DNA from: Novosphingobium sp. BW1
Lineage (GTDB): Bacteria > Pseudomonadota > Alphaproteobacteria > Sphingomonadales > Sphingomonadaceae
Direction of reading: 5' to 3'
DNA length: 64,000 nucleotides
Assembly: GCF_008107685.1 (NCBI RefSeq)
Contig: NZ_VIRF01000041.1
Coordinates: forward strand, 1-64,000
Part shown: positions 53,653 to 62,623 of the stretch, in pieces
Position numbering within the stretch: position 1 is the stretch's first letter
Layout of the letters: the number at the start of each line of letters is the position of its first letter
Notes under the pieces: model-generated
Told to the model about the DNA's origin: nothing
What the model saw: only the letters and a program-made list of their open reading frames with translations
Database searches by the model: none
Translations under genes and position numbers: made by a program

Positions 53653-53894
53653 GAAATGTCCTCGTCTTGGGCGACCCGCGAAGACACGGGCGCTGGAAAA
53701 ATCCGTTATAGGATGGAAAGGCCCCGCTTCAAGATCAAGCACCTCGCACGAACCGGCACAGAGACCGGCAGCCAGGGCACACGATCAGGCATTGAAGCCA
53801 CCTCAGGGCGCGCGCCTTGCCATGGGCCGCTGCCGCTGTCAAAAGCCGCCGCAATTTTCCGCCCTTTGCCTAGCCCAGAAAGACGCCCTGCCCC

Positions 53895-55247
53895 GTGACT
53901 TCCTCTGCCCACGACGCCGCATCCGCCACTCCGCGCCGTTTCACCGCGCAAGGTCCGCTCAAGGGCCGCATCCGCGTACCTGGCGACAAGTCGATCAGCC
54001 ACCGCTCGATCATGCTGGGCGCGCTCGCCGTCGGTGAAACCAAAGTCACCGGCCTTCTCGAAGGTGAGGACGTCCTAGCCACCGCGGCGGCGATGCGCGC
54101 TATGGGCGCGCACGTAGAGCGCACGGGTGAAGGTGCGTGGACGGTGAACGGTGTGGGCGTGGGCGCACTCCTCCAGCCACAGGGCCCGCTCGACATGGGC
54201 AATTCGGGAACCTCGACCCGCCTTCTCATGGGCCTTGTCGCGAGCCACCCGATCAACGTCAGCTTCACAGGCGATGATTCGCTCTCCAAGCGCCCGATGA
54301 ACCGGGTCATTACGCCTCTTTCGCAGATGGGCGCCAGCTTCGAGGCGAGCGAGGGTGGGCGCCTGCCCCTCATCGTGCGCGGCGCAAGCCCTGCCGTGCC
54401 GATCACCTACACGCTTCCCGTCGCCTCCGCGCAGGTGAAGAGCGCGATCCTGCTCGCCGGCCTCAACACCCCTGGCACGACAACCGTTGTCGAGCCCGTC
54501 CCCACCCGCGACCATTCCGAGCGAATGCTCAAGGGATTCGGAGCGGAACTGCACGTCGAGACGCAAACCGACGGCACGCGCATCATTACGCTGACAGGCG
54601 AAGCGGAACTCAAGCCCCAGACCATCGAGGTGCCGGGCGACCCCTCCTCGGCCGCCTTCTTCCTTGTCGCTGCGCTCATCACGCCGGGCAGCGATGTCGT
54701 GATCGAGAACGTGGGCCTTAACCCGACGCGCGCCGGCCTGGTGGACGTCCTCATCGCGATGGGCGGCCAGATAGAGAAGCTCGACGAACGTGATGTCGGC
54801 GGCGAGCCAGTCGCAGACCTTCACGTGCGTCACTCCGCGCTCAAGGGCATCGTGGTCGACCCGGATGTCGCACCCAGCATGATCGACGAATTCCCGGCCC
54901 TGTTTGTGGCCGCTTCGGTGGCGCAAGGCGTGACGACGACGAGCGGCCTCGACGAATTGCGCGTCAAAGAATCGGACCGGCTCGCGGTCATGGCGAGCGC
55001 CCTCACCGCCGCTGGCGCCACTCTGGAAGAGCGCGAGGATGGCCTTGTCATCACCGGGACCGGCGGCAAGCTCCTTCCCGGCACCCCCACAGGAATAGAG
55101 ATCGCCACGCACCTCGACCATCGTATTGCCATGTCGATGGCTGTAGCAGGCCTGGCAAGCCAGGAGGGCGTGCTTGTCGACGACACCCGCCCCATCGCCA
55201 CCAGCTTCCCCGTATTCGAATCGATGCTCGAAGGACTTGTCGCATGA
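53895..55247 (+). CDS. aroA: 3-phosphoshikimate 1-carboxyvinyltransferase (EPSP synthase, class II-like)
   Basis: AroA joins PEP and shikimate 3-phosphate in aromatic amino acid synthesis. The 450-residue protein has [39 protein letters not shown], and RVKESDRL. Overall it resembles the class II (CP4-type) enzymes. The loop at residues 102-109 reads GNSGTSTR, with Gly105 where the CP4 enzyme is recalled to have Ala. The start is GTG at 53895. The stop overlaps cmk as ATGA. Confidence 0.96.
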   Translation: MTSSAHDAASATPRRFTAQGPLKGRIRVPGDKSISHRSIMLGALAVGETKVTGLLEGEDVLATAAAMRAMGAHVERTGEGAWTVNGVGVGALLQPQGPLDMGNSGTSTRLLMGLVASHPINVSFTGDDSLSKRPMNRVITPLSQMGASFEASEGGRLPLIVRGASPAVPITYTLPVASAQVKSAILLAGLNTPGTTTVVEPVPTRDHSERMLKGFGAELHVETQTDGTRIITLTGEAELKPQTIEVPGDPSSAAFFLVAALITPGSDVVIENVGLNPTRAGLVDVLIAMGGQIEKLDERDVGGEPVADLHVRHSALKGIVVDPDVAPSMIDEFPALFVAASVAQGVTTTSGLDELRVKESDRLAVMASALTAAGATLEEREDGLVITGTGGKLLPGTPTGIEIATHLDHRIAMSMAVAGLASQEGVLVDDTRPIATSFPVFESMLEGLVA

Positions 55248-55867
55248 TCATAGCCGTCGACGGCCCCACTGCCTCGGGCAAGGGCACCATCGCCAAGGCC
55301 CTGGCCGCGCACTACAGCCTGCCGCATCTCGACACGGGCCTGCTCTATCGCGCGGTCGGACGCCAGTGCGCGAAAAACGGGGGCAATCCTGATATCGCTG
55401 AGGACGCCCTGGCGGCCTGCGCATTCCCCGACGACCTGCTTGCCGACCCGGAGCTTCGCTCGGAGGTAACCGGGGGCCTGGCAAGCCGAGTTTCGATTCA
55501 TCCGCCGGTGCGCCAAGCGCTCTACGAACGCCAGCGCAGCTTTGCCACACAGCCGGGCGGCGCTGTCCTTGACGGGCGCGACATCGCCAGCGTCATCGCG
55601 CCCGAGGCCGAAGCCAAGCTTTTCGTGACCGCTAGCGTGGAGGCCCGCGCACAGCGCCGTTTCCTGGAAATGCAGGAGCAGAATCGCGACGTCGCGTTGG
55701 AGGCCATCGCTACCGACCTCGCCGCGCGCGACGAGCGCGACCGGGGCCGCAAGGATGCTCCGCTGGTTATTGCAGAAGGCGCCGTCGAGATCGATACCTC
55801 GGACCTGCGCCGCGAAGAGGCCATCGCGGCGGCCATTGCCGCGGTGGAGGCCTTCCGCGCCCGATAA
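55244..55867 (+). CDS. cmk: Cytidylate kinase
   Basis: Cmk phosphorylates CMP and dCMP. The 207-residue P-loop protein has [41 protein letters not shown] and [12 protein letters not shown]. It is translationally coupled to aroA. In most relatives rpsA follows directly; here an alcohol dehydrogenase pseudogene intervenes on the other strand. Confidence 0.97.
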   Translation: MIIAVDGPTASGKGTIAKALAAHYSLPHLDTGLLYRAVGRQCAKNGGNPDIAEDALAACAFPDDLLADPELRSEVTGGLASRVSIHPPVRQALYERQRSFATQPGGAVLDGRDIASVIAPEAEAKLFVTASVEARAQRRFLEMQEQNRDVALEAIATDLAARDERDRGRKDAPLVIAEGAVEIDTSDLRREEAIAAAIAAVEAFRAR

Positions 55868-55890
55868 CGCCAGCCTTGTCACACACACCT

Positions 55891-55933
55891 TGAAGAAGGG
55901 GCCGCAAGTATAGCGCTTGTGGCCCCTTCTTCA
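55891..55933. terminator. Long hairpin after cmk
   Basis: TGAAGAAGGGGCC-G-CAAG pairs with CTTG-T-GGCCCCTTCTTCA, 17 of 18 bp as Watson-Crick pairs plus one G-T, around TATAGCG. It lies 23 bp after the cmk stop and 23 bp from the end of the ADH pseudogene. It has no T run but is by far the longest stem in the area and probably ends transcription from one or both sides. Confidence 0.6.
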
Positions 55934-55955
55934 TGTAACGGCATCACCCACAGTA

Positions 55956-56983
55956 TCAGGGCACCAGCACCGCACGCCCGGGCACCTTGCCCTCACGCAG
56001 CCGGTCATGGACCGTGGCGGCCTCATCAAGATCGTGCGTCTCGAGATCCGCCTTGATCTATCCGCTGCGGGCAAGCGCGATGACCTCGATCAGTTCAGCC
56101 CGCGTGCCCCAATACGGAACCATGACCTGCGAACCATAGAGTATGGTGTTCGCGTTGCAGCTGAGCGTAGCGCCCGCCAGCCCGACGATCATAAGGCGAC
56201 TGTCACGCCCGATCAGCGAGCTCTCCAGATCGATCGTCGGCTGCGCCTCACCCAAATCAAGCGCCACAGTGACGCCCGCCCGCCGACAAGATCGCGAATT
56301 TCCTCCTCGGCGCTCTTCGAGCCCGAATTGACAACGACATCCGGCCCCAGCTTCCGCGCCGTCTCCAACTTGTCCGCGCTGCTATCGGCGGCAACGATGC
56401 GCGAGGAACAGGTGGCCTTCAGGATCTGGAAAACCATCTACCCAAGCCCGCCGATCCCGGTGACGAGCACAGTCGCATCAGGCGTCGCCTTGGCCTGTGC
56501 CGCCCTGATCGCGTGGTAGGGCGTCAACGCGGCATCGCTCAGCAGCGCTGCCTGCGCGGGATCTAGATCACCTAGCGGCACCAGCAAACGCGGATCGGGC
56601 ACGATCATATATTCGGCCATACCCCCGTCGGAACCAAGGCCGCCGCCGAAGATCGGAAGGCTTGCGTGGTTCTCGCAGCAATTTTCCGCCGAGGTCTGGC
56701 AGTGGTGGCCCGAACCGCAGCCCCACGGCCCCTAGACGGCGACCGTGTCGCCCTCCATCAAGCCCTTAACGCCCTGCCCCAGCGCCTCGATCCAGCCTGC
56801 GTTCTCATGGCCGAGCGTAAAGGGCCCCTTGAGCAGCACTTCGCCGTCGAGCACGTGGAGGTCGGAGTGGCAAACACCCGCGCCGCCGATCCGCAGGAGG
56901 ACTTCCCCGGGCCCCGGCTCGCGCTTCGCGATATCGACGATTTCCGGCGGGCGGCCGCCTTCAATGACGCGCACGGCTTTCAT
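55956..56983 (-). pseudogene. Zinc-dependent alcohol dehydrogenase, degraded
   Basis: The minus strand spells an ADH of about 340 residues with several lesions. It starts MKAVRVIEGGRPPEIV, with GVCHSDLH and GHENAGW intact. An in-frame TAG follows DTVAV, then GPWGCG, and the structural zinc region is degraded (HHCQTSAENCCEN). A second TAG interrupts GIGGLG-MVFQILKA, in the NAD-binding motif. A one-base deletion lies after VGGR near 56275. A third TAG precedes IKADLETHDLDEAATVHD, and the end is PGRAVLVP. Three stops and a frameshift make it non-functional. Confidence 0.88.
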
Positions 56984-57334
56984 GGCAATTCTCCAGCTCG
57001 CATCAAGTTTTCAGCTATTCAATGACTTGGGCCCAATCGCGTTTCGATGAATTGACAGACATCAAGCGAATCCGGCCCGCCAGCCACCTCGGACAGGAAA
57101 CGTGTGCACTCCCCCGCACACCCCGCCATTTCCCTTGCATTTCCCGCCCCACGCGCGTAAGGGGCGCCGGTTCGAGGGGCCGATCATTCGGCTCTGAGAG
57201 CGCTGTGCAGGTATCCGGCCTGCACGGCAGTTCGGCCCTTTTGGCCCGTCGATGCAATGGTGCGGATGGCGGAGAAAGACCGGCGGAAACAACCGCCTGG
57301 CCGGAAAAACGTACAATCTGAGGATAACCTCTTA
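56984..57334. other. Intergenic region between ADH pseudogene and rpsA
   Basis: This 351-bp stretch should hold the rpsA promoter and long leader. I see no clear -35/-10 pair and no gene. The leader ends GAGG-ATAA-CCTC (57320-57331), where the ribosome site GAGG could pair with CCTC three bases before the ATG at 57335. Confidence 0.4.
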
Positions 57335-59041
57335 ATGGCTACTTCTGCCAATCCGACCCGCGACGATTTCGCGGCGATGCTCGACGAGCAGCTCGGTGGC
57401 GTGGCTGACGACGGCTTCGAAGGCCGCGTCGTCAAGGGCACGATCACCGCAATCGAAAACGACAAGGCCGTCATCGACGTAGGCCTCAAGAGCGAAGGCC
57501 GCGTGCCGCTGCGCGAATTCGCGCGCGGTGAAGACGAGCACGGCCTCAAGGTCGGCGACGAAGTCGAAGTCTACGTTGACCGCGTCGAAAACGCCGACGG
57601 CGAAGCCATGCTGTCGCGCGACCGCGCCCGCCGCGAAGCCGCCTGGGACAAGCTCGAGAACGAATTTGGTGAAGGCAAGCGCGTCGAAGGCGTGATCTTC
57701 GGCCGCGTCAAGGGCGGCTTCACCGTCGACCTCGACGGCGCCGTGGCGTTCCTCCCCGGCTCGCAGGTCGACATCCGCCCCGTGCGCGACGTTACCCCGC
57801 TGATGGACGTGCCCCAGCCCTTCCAGATCCTCAAGATGGACCGTCGCCGTGGCAACATCGTCGTGTCGCGCCGCGCCGTCCTCGAAGAGACCCGCGCCGA
57901 ACAGCGCAGCGAGCTCATCGACAAGCTGAGCGAAGGCCAGGTCATCGACGGCGTCGTCAAGAACATCACCGACTACGGTGCGTTCGTTGACCTCGGCGGC
58001 ATCGACGGCCTGCTCCATGTCACCGACATGAGCTACAAGCGCGTCAACCACCCGAGCGAAGTGATCGCCATCGGCGACACCGTCACCGTCCAGATCATCC
58101 GCATCAACCAGGACACCCAGCGCATCAGCCTCGGCATGAAGCAGCTGGAAAGCGATCCCTGGGAAGGCGCAGCGGTCAAGTACCCGGTCGGCGCGAAGCT
58201 CTCGGGCACGGTCACCAACATCACCGAATACGGCGCCTTCGTGGAGCTGGAGCCGGGCATCGAAGGCCTGGTCCACGTTTCGGAAATGTCCTGGACCAAG
58301 AAGAACGTCCACCCGGGCAAGATCGTTTCGACCTCGCAGGAAGTCGAAGTCATGGTTCTCGAGGTCGACTCCGACAAGCGTCGCATCTCGCTCGGCCTCA
58401 AGCAGGCCCAGCAGAACCCCTGGGAAGGCTTCGCGGAGCGTCACCCGGTTGGCTCGACCGTCGAAGGCGAAGTCAAGAACGCGACCGAATTCGGTCTGTT
58501 CATCGGCCTCGATGGCGACGTCGACGGCATGGTCCACATGTCCGACATCGCATGGGGCATCTCGGGTGAAGACGCCCTGGCCCTGCACCGCAAGGGCGAG
58601 GTCGTCCAGGCCGTGGTTCTCGACGTCGACGTCGACAAGGAACGCATCAGCCTTGGCATGAAGCAGCTTGAGCGTGGCGCTCCGGCCGCTGGCGGCGTGG
58701 TTACCGGTGGCAGCTCGCTGCGCCGTGGTGAAACCGTCACCGTCACCGTTCTCGAAGTCCGCGACGGCGGTCTTGAAGTCCAGGCTGGCGAAGACGGCGC
58801 GACCGGCTTCATCAAGCGTTCGGACCTCGGCCGTGACCGCGACGAGCAGCGCCCCGACCGTTTCCAGGTTGGCCAGAAGCTCGACGCCATGGTCACCGGC
58901 TTCGACCGTTCCAAGAAGCCGAACTTCTCGGTCAAGGCCCGTCAGCTGGCCGAAGAGAAGGAAGCCGTGGAGCAGTACGGTTCGTCGGACTCGGGCGCTT
59001 CGCTCGGCGACATCCTCGGCGAAGCTCTGAAGGCCCGTTAA
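57335..59041 (+). CDS. rpsA: 30S ribosomal protein S1
   Basis: S1 brings structured mRNAs to the ribosome. The 568-residue protein contains six S1 motifs. The repeats are visible as VVKGTITAIENDKAVIDVG, VIDGVVKNITDYGAFVDLG, LSGTVTNITEYGAFVELE, VEGEVKNATEFGLFIGLD and a last copy near VTVTVLEVRDGGLEVQ. The start is the ATG at 57335 (MATSANPT); the reading from 57257 is leader. Ends with a strong terminator. Confidence 0.97.
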   Translation: MATSANPTRDDFAAMLDEQLGGVADDGFEGRVVKGTITAIENDKAVIDVGLKSEGRVPLREFARGEDEHGLKVGDEVEVYVDRVENADGEAMLSRDRARREAAWDKLENEFGEGKRVEGVIFGRVKGGFTVDLDGAVAFLPGSQVDIRPVRDVTPLMDVPQPFQILKMDRRRGNIVVSRRAVLEETRAEQRSELIDKLSEGQVIDGVVKNITDYGAFVDLGGIDGLLHVTDMSYKRVNHPSEVIAIGDTVTVQIIRINQDTQRISLGMKQLESDPWEGAAVKYPVGAKLSGTVTNITEYGAFVELEPGIEGLVHVSEMSWTKKNVHPGKIVSTSQEVEVMVLEVDSDKRRISLGLKQAQQNPWEGFAERHPVGSTVEGEVKNATEFGLFIGLDGDVDGMVHMSDIAWGISGEDALALHRKGEVVQAVVLDVDVDKERISLGMKQLERGAPAAGGVVTGGSSLRRGETVTVTVLEVRDGGLEVQAGEDGATGFIKRSDLGRDRDEQRPDRFQVGQKLDAMVTGFDRSKKPNFSVKARQLAEEKEAVEQYGSSDSGASLGDILGEALKAR

Positions 59042-59079
59042 TCGGTCCTTTCAGCCTCACCGAAGCTGAAATCACCAAG

Positions 59080-59111
59080 AGCCCGTCCGGAGCGATCCGG
59101 GCGGGCTTTTG
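59080..59111 (+). terminator. Terminator of rpsA
   Basis: AGCCCGTCCGGA and TCCGGGCGGGCT form a 12-bp stem (one G-T) closed by a GCGA tetraloop and followed by TTTT, 38 bp after the rpsA stop. Confidence 0.93.
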
Positions 59112-59141
59112 CTTCTGCGCGTACACGGCTAACCTCCCCGC

Positions 59142-59639
59142 ATGACCCGAGCCGCGACCGTGGACCTTGTCGGCCGTTACGGCCTTGCCATAGCGCTCAC
59201 GCTCGTGGGCTGGTGCGCATTGTCCATGGCCTGCGCCCTGCTTGGCCGCCCGCTTGCGCCCAGCGCCCCAGGATATGCCCTGCGGATCGTCGCCGGTCTT
59301 GTCACCCTCGTGCAGGCGCTTTGCATAGGCGGCACAGGTCCCGGCGCCATCTCCCCGCGCCCGGCCTGGCCTGTGACGTACCGCCTTATCCTGGGCACAA
59401 CGCTGGCCCTCTTCCTCGTTTGGGCTTGGGATCAGTTCCTCGGGGACGTGCGCATTCCCCCGCTTAACTTCATGCCCCTGATCGGCGTGGGTCCGGCGCT
59501 CGAACTGGCGCTTCACGACGCAACCGAGCCGGCCCCCAGACCACCATCCCCGAAGCCTGAGGCCAGTTCCGCGGGGCATCCGCAAACACGGTTGACGCCG
59601 GCGCCCGGGACATTTGCCTTCCCGCCCCGGCTGGCCTAA
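59142..59639 (+). CDS. Hypothetical membrane protein
   Basis: Not recognised. The 165-residue protein has three membrane helices (about 12-34, 45-64 and 79-100), then a Pro-rich, probably disordered C-terminal tail (EPAPRPPSPKPEA). ATG at 59142. It is followed after 10 bp by another membrane protein on the same strand, likely a pair. Confidence 0.65.
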   Translation: MTRAATVDLVGRYGLAIALTLVGWCALSMACALLGRPLAPSAPGYALRIVAGLVTLVQALCIGGTGPGAISPRPAWPVTYRLILGTTLALFLVWAWDQFLGDVRIPPLNFMPLIGVGPALELALHDATEPAPRPPSPKPEASSAGHPQTRLTPAPGTFAFPPRLA

Positions 59640-59649
59640 CGCACGGCCC

Positions 59650-60033
59650 ATGAGCCATTCCCGCAAGAGCCCGCTGGGCACACTCCTTCAAGCCCGGCGC
59701 GACCGCGTTGGCGCCCTCTTCGTCGTCCTCGCCATCGTCACCGCCTTCCTGCCGCCACCGGCCTTTGCGCTGGTCGCCGGGCTGGAAGTGCTCGCGCTCG
59801 TCCTCGCCGTGCGCACGGCACGCGCCATGAGGCCTGAGGAGCGCGCGCCCATGTCGATCCTCGGGCACATCTCGGCTGTCGCAGCTGGCTCGCTAGTCTG
59901 CGTGTTCTTCATAAGCCGCTACGTGCATTATATAACCTTCCAGACGCAGGCGGTCGCCTCCGTTCTCCTGATCGGCGCGCTTGCCTTCCTCCTGCTCCTG
60001 CGCCGGCCCGTGCACTTACACCCATTGCACTGA
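59650..60033 (+). CDS. Hypothetical membrane protein
   Basis: Not recognised. The 127-residue protein has a basic N-terminus and three or four membrane helices (FVVLAIVTAFLPPPAFALVA, LEVLALVLAV, SAVAAGSLVCVFFI, ASVLLIGALAFLLLL), ending in a His-rich tail. The ATG at 59650 is preferred to 59614 because it follows the previous gene directly. It lies 84 bp upstream of gloB. Confidence 0.65.
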   Translation: MSHSRKSPLGTLLQARRDRVGALFVVLAIVTAFLPPPAFALVAGLEVLALVLAVRTARAMRPEERAPMSILGHISAVAAGSLVCVFFISRYVHYITFQTQAVASVLLIGALAFLLLLRRPVHLHPLH

Positions 60034-60117
60034 AGCAAGGCCGCCAGGTCCCGACTTCCTTTGACACGCAAGGCCCTTTGCCTAGAGTCACGGCCACGCA
60101 AGGAGAGAGGAGCGGCC

Positions 60118-60888
60118 ATGCTCGAAGTTCACCAGTTTCCGTGCCTGAACGACAATTACGGCTACCTGCTACACGATAGCGCCTACGGCGAAACGGTCTG
60201 CATCGACACTCCCGATGCCGAGGAATACCTGAAACAGGCTGGCCACAAGGGCTGGCAGATCACCCAGATCTGGAACACCCACTGGCACCCCGACCACGCG
60301 GGCGGAAACATGGCGATCAAAGCCGCGACAGGCTGCACGATCACCGCACCCGAAGGCGATGCGGGCAAGATCGAAGGCGTCGACCGGATGGTAACGCAGG
60401 ACGACATCGTCAAGATCGGCGATCGTGAGGGCAAGGTCCTGGACGTGGGCGGCCATACACTGGGCCACTGCGCCTACTGGCTTGCGGGTGCGCGCATGGC
60501 CTTCGTGGGCGACAGCCTCTTCGCCCTTGGCTGCGGACGCATGTTCGAGGGCAGCCCCGAACAGTTCTGGACCAGTCTCAAGCGGATCAAGGCGCTCCCG
60601 GCCGACACGCTGATCTACTGCGCTCACGAATACACCGAGGCGAATCTCAAGTTCGCGCTTCACGCCGACCCCAACAACGCCGAGCTTGCCGCCTATGGCG
60701 AGGACATAGCCCGCTGGCGCGCCGACGGCCTGCCGACCGTGCCAAGCAAGCTCCAGCGCGAACTCGCCACCAACCCCTTCCTGCGCGCCGACGATGCCGA
60801 CCTTTCTGCTCGCTGGGCACCCGAAGGTCAAATGGGTGACCCTGTCGCAACCTTTGCCGCCCTGCGCGCCGCCAAGGACAACTTCTGA
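60118..60888 (+). CDS. gloB: Hydroxyacylglutathione hydrolase (glyoxalase II)
   Basis: GloB hydrolyses S-lactoylglutathione to lactate and glutathione in methylglyoxal detoxification. The 256-residue metallo-beta-lactamase-fold protein has THWHPDHAGG (His55, His57, Asp59, His60), HTLGH and GDSLFALGCGRMFEG. The C-terminal HAGH domain is present (ATNPFLRADD). The ATG at 60118 has a strong AGGAGAGAGG site. Confidence 0.96.
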   Translation: MLEVHQFPCLNDNYGYLLHDSAYGETVCIDTPDAEEYLKQAGHKGWQITQIWNTHWHPDHAGGNMAIKAATGCTITAPEGDAGKIEGVDRMVTQDDIVKIGDREGKVLDVGGHTLGHCAYWLAGARMAFVGDSLFALGCGRMFEGSPEQFWTSLKRIKALPADTLIYCAHEYTEANLKFALHADPNNAELAAYGEDIARWRADGLPTVPSKLQRELATNPFLRADDADLSARWAPEGQMGDPVATFAALRAAKDNF

Positions 60889-60892
60889 ACCG

Positions 60893-60924
60893 GGGCGGGC
60901 GTGCCCTGATGCAACAGCCCGCCC
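60893..60924 (+). terminator. Hairpin after gloB
   Basis: GGGCGGGC and GCCCGCCC form a perfect 8-bp stem with a 16-nt loop, five bases after the gloB stop. No T run, so termination may be weak or need Rho. The following 60925-61086 shows no gene. Confidence 0.5.
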
Positions 60925-61086
60925 AAGACTGCCTCAACCGACCGTGAAGGCAAACCAGCGCCGCTCCACAGGCCAGCGATATGGCCGCGTCAGTCCTCCC
61001 ACTCTTCATCCCGAGCACTGGCGGTGAGAATACCGAAACAACGAAGTTTCAGCGACCTCCGCGCCACGACACTGGCAGCAGAACAC

Positions 61087-61106
61087 ATATAAAGAACTCT
61101 TTATAT
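61087..61106. promoter_or_regulatory. Perfect AT-rich dyad upstream of the MetE-like gene
   Basis: ATATAAAGA (61087-61095) and TCTTTATAT (61098-61106) form a perfect 9-bp inverted repeat with a 2-nt spacer, striking in GC-rich DNA. TTGACG at 61112-61117 may be a -35. From memory, ArsR-family regulators of methionine and SAM metabolism in alphaproteobacteria use dyads of this general ATATAAA...TTTATAT form, which fits the downstream gene. Confidence 0.55.
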
Positions 61107-61372
61107 CTAACTTGACGGTGCTGCCCCGCTGCGCTCTAAGGCCGCTGTCGCCGTTCCTGCCGCTGCGCTGCAGCATGCTAGGATCGCGACCACGGCACCA
61201 CGAACCGCGCCGGGACATAAGGAGCCCTGCGGACGCGGAGCAAGGCTGGCCATCCCCAAGGGAGGGGCCCCTTCTTCCGACCCTCCGCGCACGCCCCTGC
61301 CCGCCGGAGCCAGAACAGGCATGTGGCTCCTCGCCGCACGCACAACGGACCAGCAAGAAGGGTCATACGTCC
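61107..61372 (+). other. Long GC-rich leader of the MetE-like gene
   Basis: About 250 nt separate the putative promoter from the start codon. I find no gene. A hairpin GGAGCCA/TGGCTCC (61306-61330) and a GC-rich palindromic run near 61250-61275 are visible. No SAM, SAH or cobalamin riboswitch core was recognised, but the length suggests regulation at RNA level is possible. Confidence 0.35.
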
Positions 61373-62467
61373 ATGTCCAAACCCCGCTTTCGCGCCGACC
61401 ACGTCGGCAGCCTGCTTCGCCCCGAGCCCGTCGCCAAGGCCCGCATCGAGGGTGCCGACGCTGCAACCCTGCGCGCCGCCGAAGACGCGACCATCCCCGA
61501 CCTGATCAAGATGCAGGAAGAGGTCGGCCTCAATGTCGTCACCGATGGCGAAGCGCGCCGCGCTTTCTGGCACTTCGACTTCATGGGCATGCTCAATGGC
61601 CTGGAACTGCGCACGCGCGATGAGGGCGTGCAATTCCACGGTGTGAAGATCCCGCCGGTCCGCCCGACCATCACCGACACGCTGGGCTTCCCCGCCGACC
61701 ACCCGATGCTTGAGCACTTCACCTTCGTGAAGGACCACACCACGGTTTGCCCGAAGATCTCGATTCCCGGTCCCTCGGCCGTCCACTTCCGCACCGATCC
61801 CTCGGACGTGCTGCCCGAGAAGTACCGCGATCAGAAGGTGCTGATGGCGGACATCGCCGCCACCTACAAGGCTGCGGTCGAAGCCTACTACGCCGCCGGT
61901 TGCCGCTACCTCCAGATGGACGACATCTTCTTTGCCTACCTCGGTGACCCCAAGCAGCGCGAACAGCGCCTGGCGATGGGCCAGGATCCCGATCAGCTCA
62001 TCACCGATTACGCCTGGATGCTGAACGAGGCGATCAAGGACCGCCCGTCGGACATGACCATCGGCATGCATATGTGCCGCGGCAACTTCCGTTCGACCTA
62101 CGCTGCGACCGGCGGCTACGACGCGGCCGCCGATGCCATCTTCAACGGCACCGATGTCGACATCTACTTCATGGAATACGACACCGACCGCGCCGGTGGC
62201 CTGGAGCCGCTCGCACTCCTGCCAAAGGGCGACAAGCGCATCATGGCCGGTTTCATCACCACCAAGACGCCCGAACTTGAATCGAAAGACGCCATCAAGC
62301 GCCAGTTCGAAGCGGCCAACAAGTTCGTCGACATCGACCAGCTCGGCATCGCGCCGCAGTGCGGCTTCTCCTCGACCGAACACGGCAACTCGCTGACTGT
62401 CGATGACCAGCGCCGCAAGCTGGAGCTCGTGGTCAACATTGCCCAGGACATCTGGGGCGAGGCCTGA
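61373..62467 (+). CDS. MetE-like single-domain methionine synthase (YxjG/YxjH type)
   Basis: The 364-residue protein corresponds to only the C-terminal catalytic domain of cobalamin-independent methionine synthase. The zinc ligands are all present: His233 and Cys235 (MHMCRGN), Glu268 (FMEYD) and Cys330 (PQCGFSS). The substrate-like start RADHVGSLLRP is typical of YxjG/YxjH proteins. It lacks the N-terminal folate-binding domain, so the methyl donor is uncertain. The ATG at 61373 (MSKPRFR) is preferred; the open frame from 61112 is leader. Confidence 0.9.
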   Translation: MSKPRFRADHVGSLLRPEPVAKARIEGADAATLRAAEDATIPDLIKMQEEVGLNVVTDGEARRAFWHFDFMGMLNGLELRTRDEGVQFHGVKIPPVRPTITDTLGFPADHPMLEHFTFVKDHTTVCPKISIPGPSAVHFRTDPSDVLPEKYRDQKVLMADIAATYKAAVEAYYAAGCRYLQMDDIFFAYLGDPKQREQRLAMGQDPDQLITDYAWMLNEAIKDRPSDMTIGMHMCRGNFRSTYAATGGYDAAADAIFNGTDVDIYFMEYDTDRAGGLEPLALLPKGDKRIMAGFITTKTPELESKDAIKRQFEAANKFVDIDQLGIAPQCGFSSTEHGNSLTVDDQRRKLELVVNIAQDIWGEA

Positions 62468-62540
62468 TCCAACAATGCGTTGTGCGCCGGTCTTCGGACT
62501 AGCGCACAACGCGTCTACCCGGCGCTCAGGCCTATCTCCT

Positions 62541-62586
62541 AACACGAAAAAAGCCCCCACCGAACGGCAGGGGCTTTTTTCGTGTT
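62541..62586. terminator. Bidirectional terminator between the MetE-like gene and atpF
   Basis: AACACGAAAAAAGCCCC and GGGGCTTTTTTCGTGTT form a perfect 17-bp stem around 12 nt. Runs of A and T within the stem give T runs on both strands, serving two convergent genes. Confidence 0.93.
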
Positions 62587-62623
62587 GGGATTTCCGCAGG
62601 ATCTCCCGGGAGACCCTAAGCAA

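Noticed and set aside
55956..56983. Amber codon recoding in the alcohol dehydrogenase
   Set aside because: All three stops are TAG, but a frameshift and a degraded structural zinc region point to a pseudogene; no recoding element is seen.
57332..58588. Long minus-strand open frame opposite rpsA
   Set aside because: Val/Asp/Ala-rich shadow of the strongly biased rpsA codons.
61107..61372. SAM, SAH or cobalamin riboswitch before the MetE-like gene
   Set aside because: None of the conserved cores could be matched by eye; only generic GC-rich hairpins are present.
61178..62623. Long minus-strand open frame opposite the MetE-like gene
   Set aside because: Shadow frame that also runs through the shared terminator.
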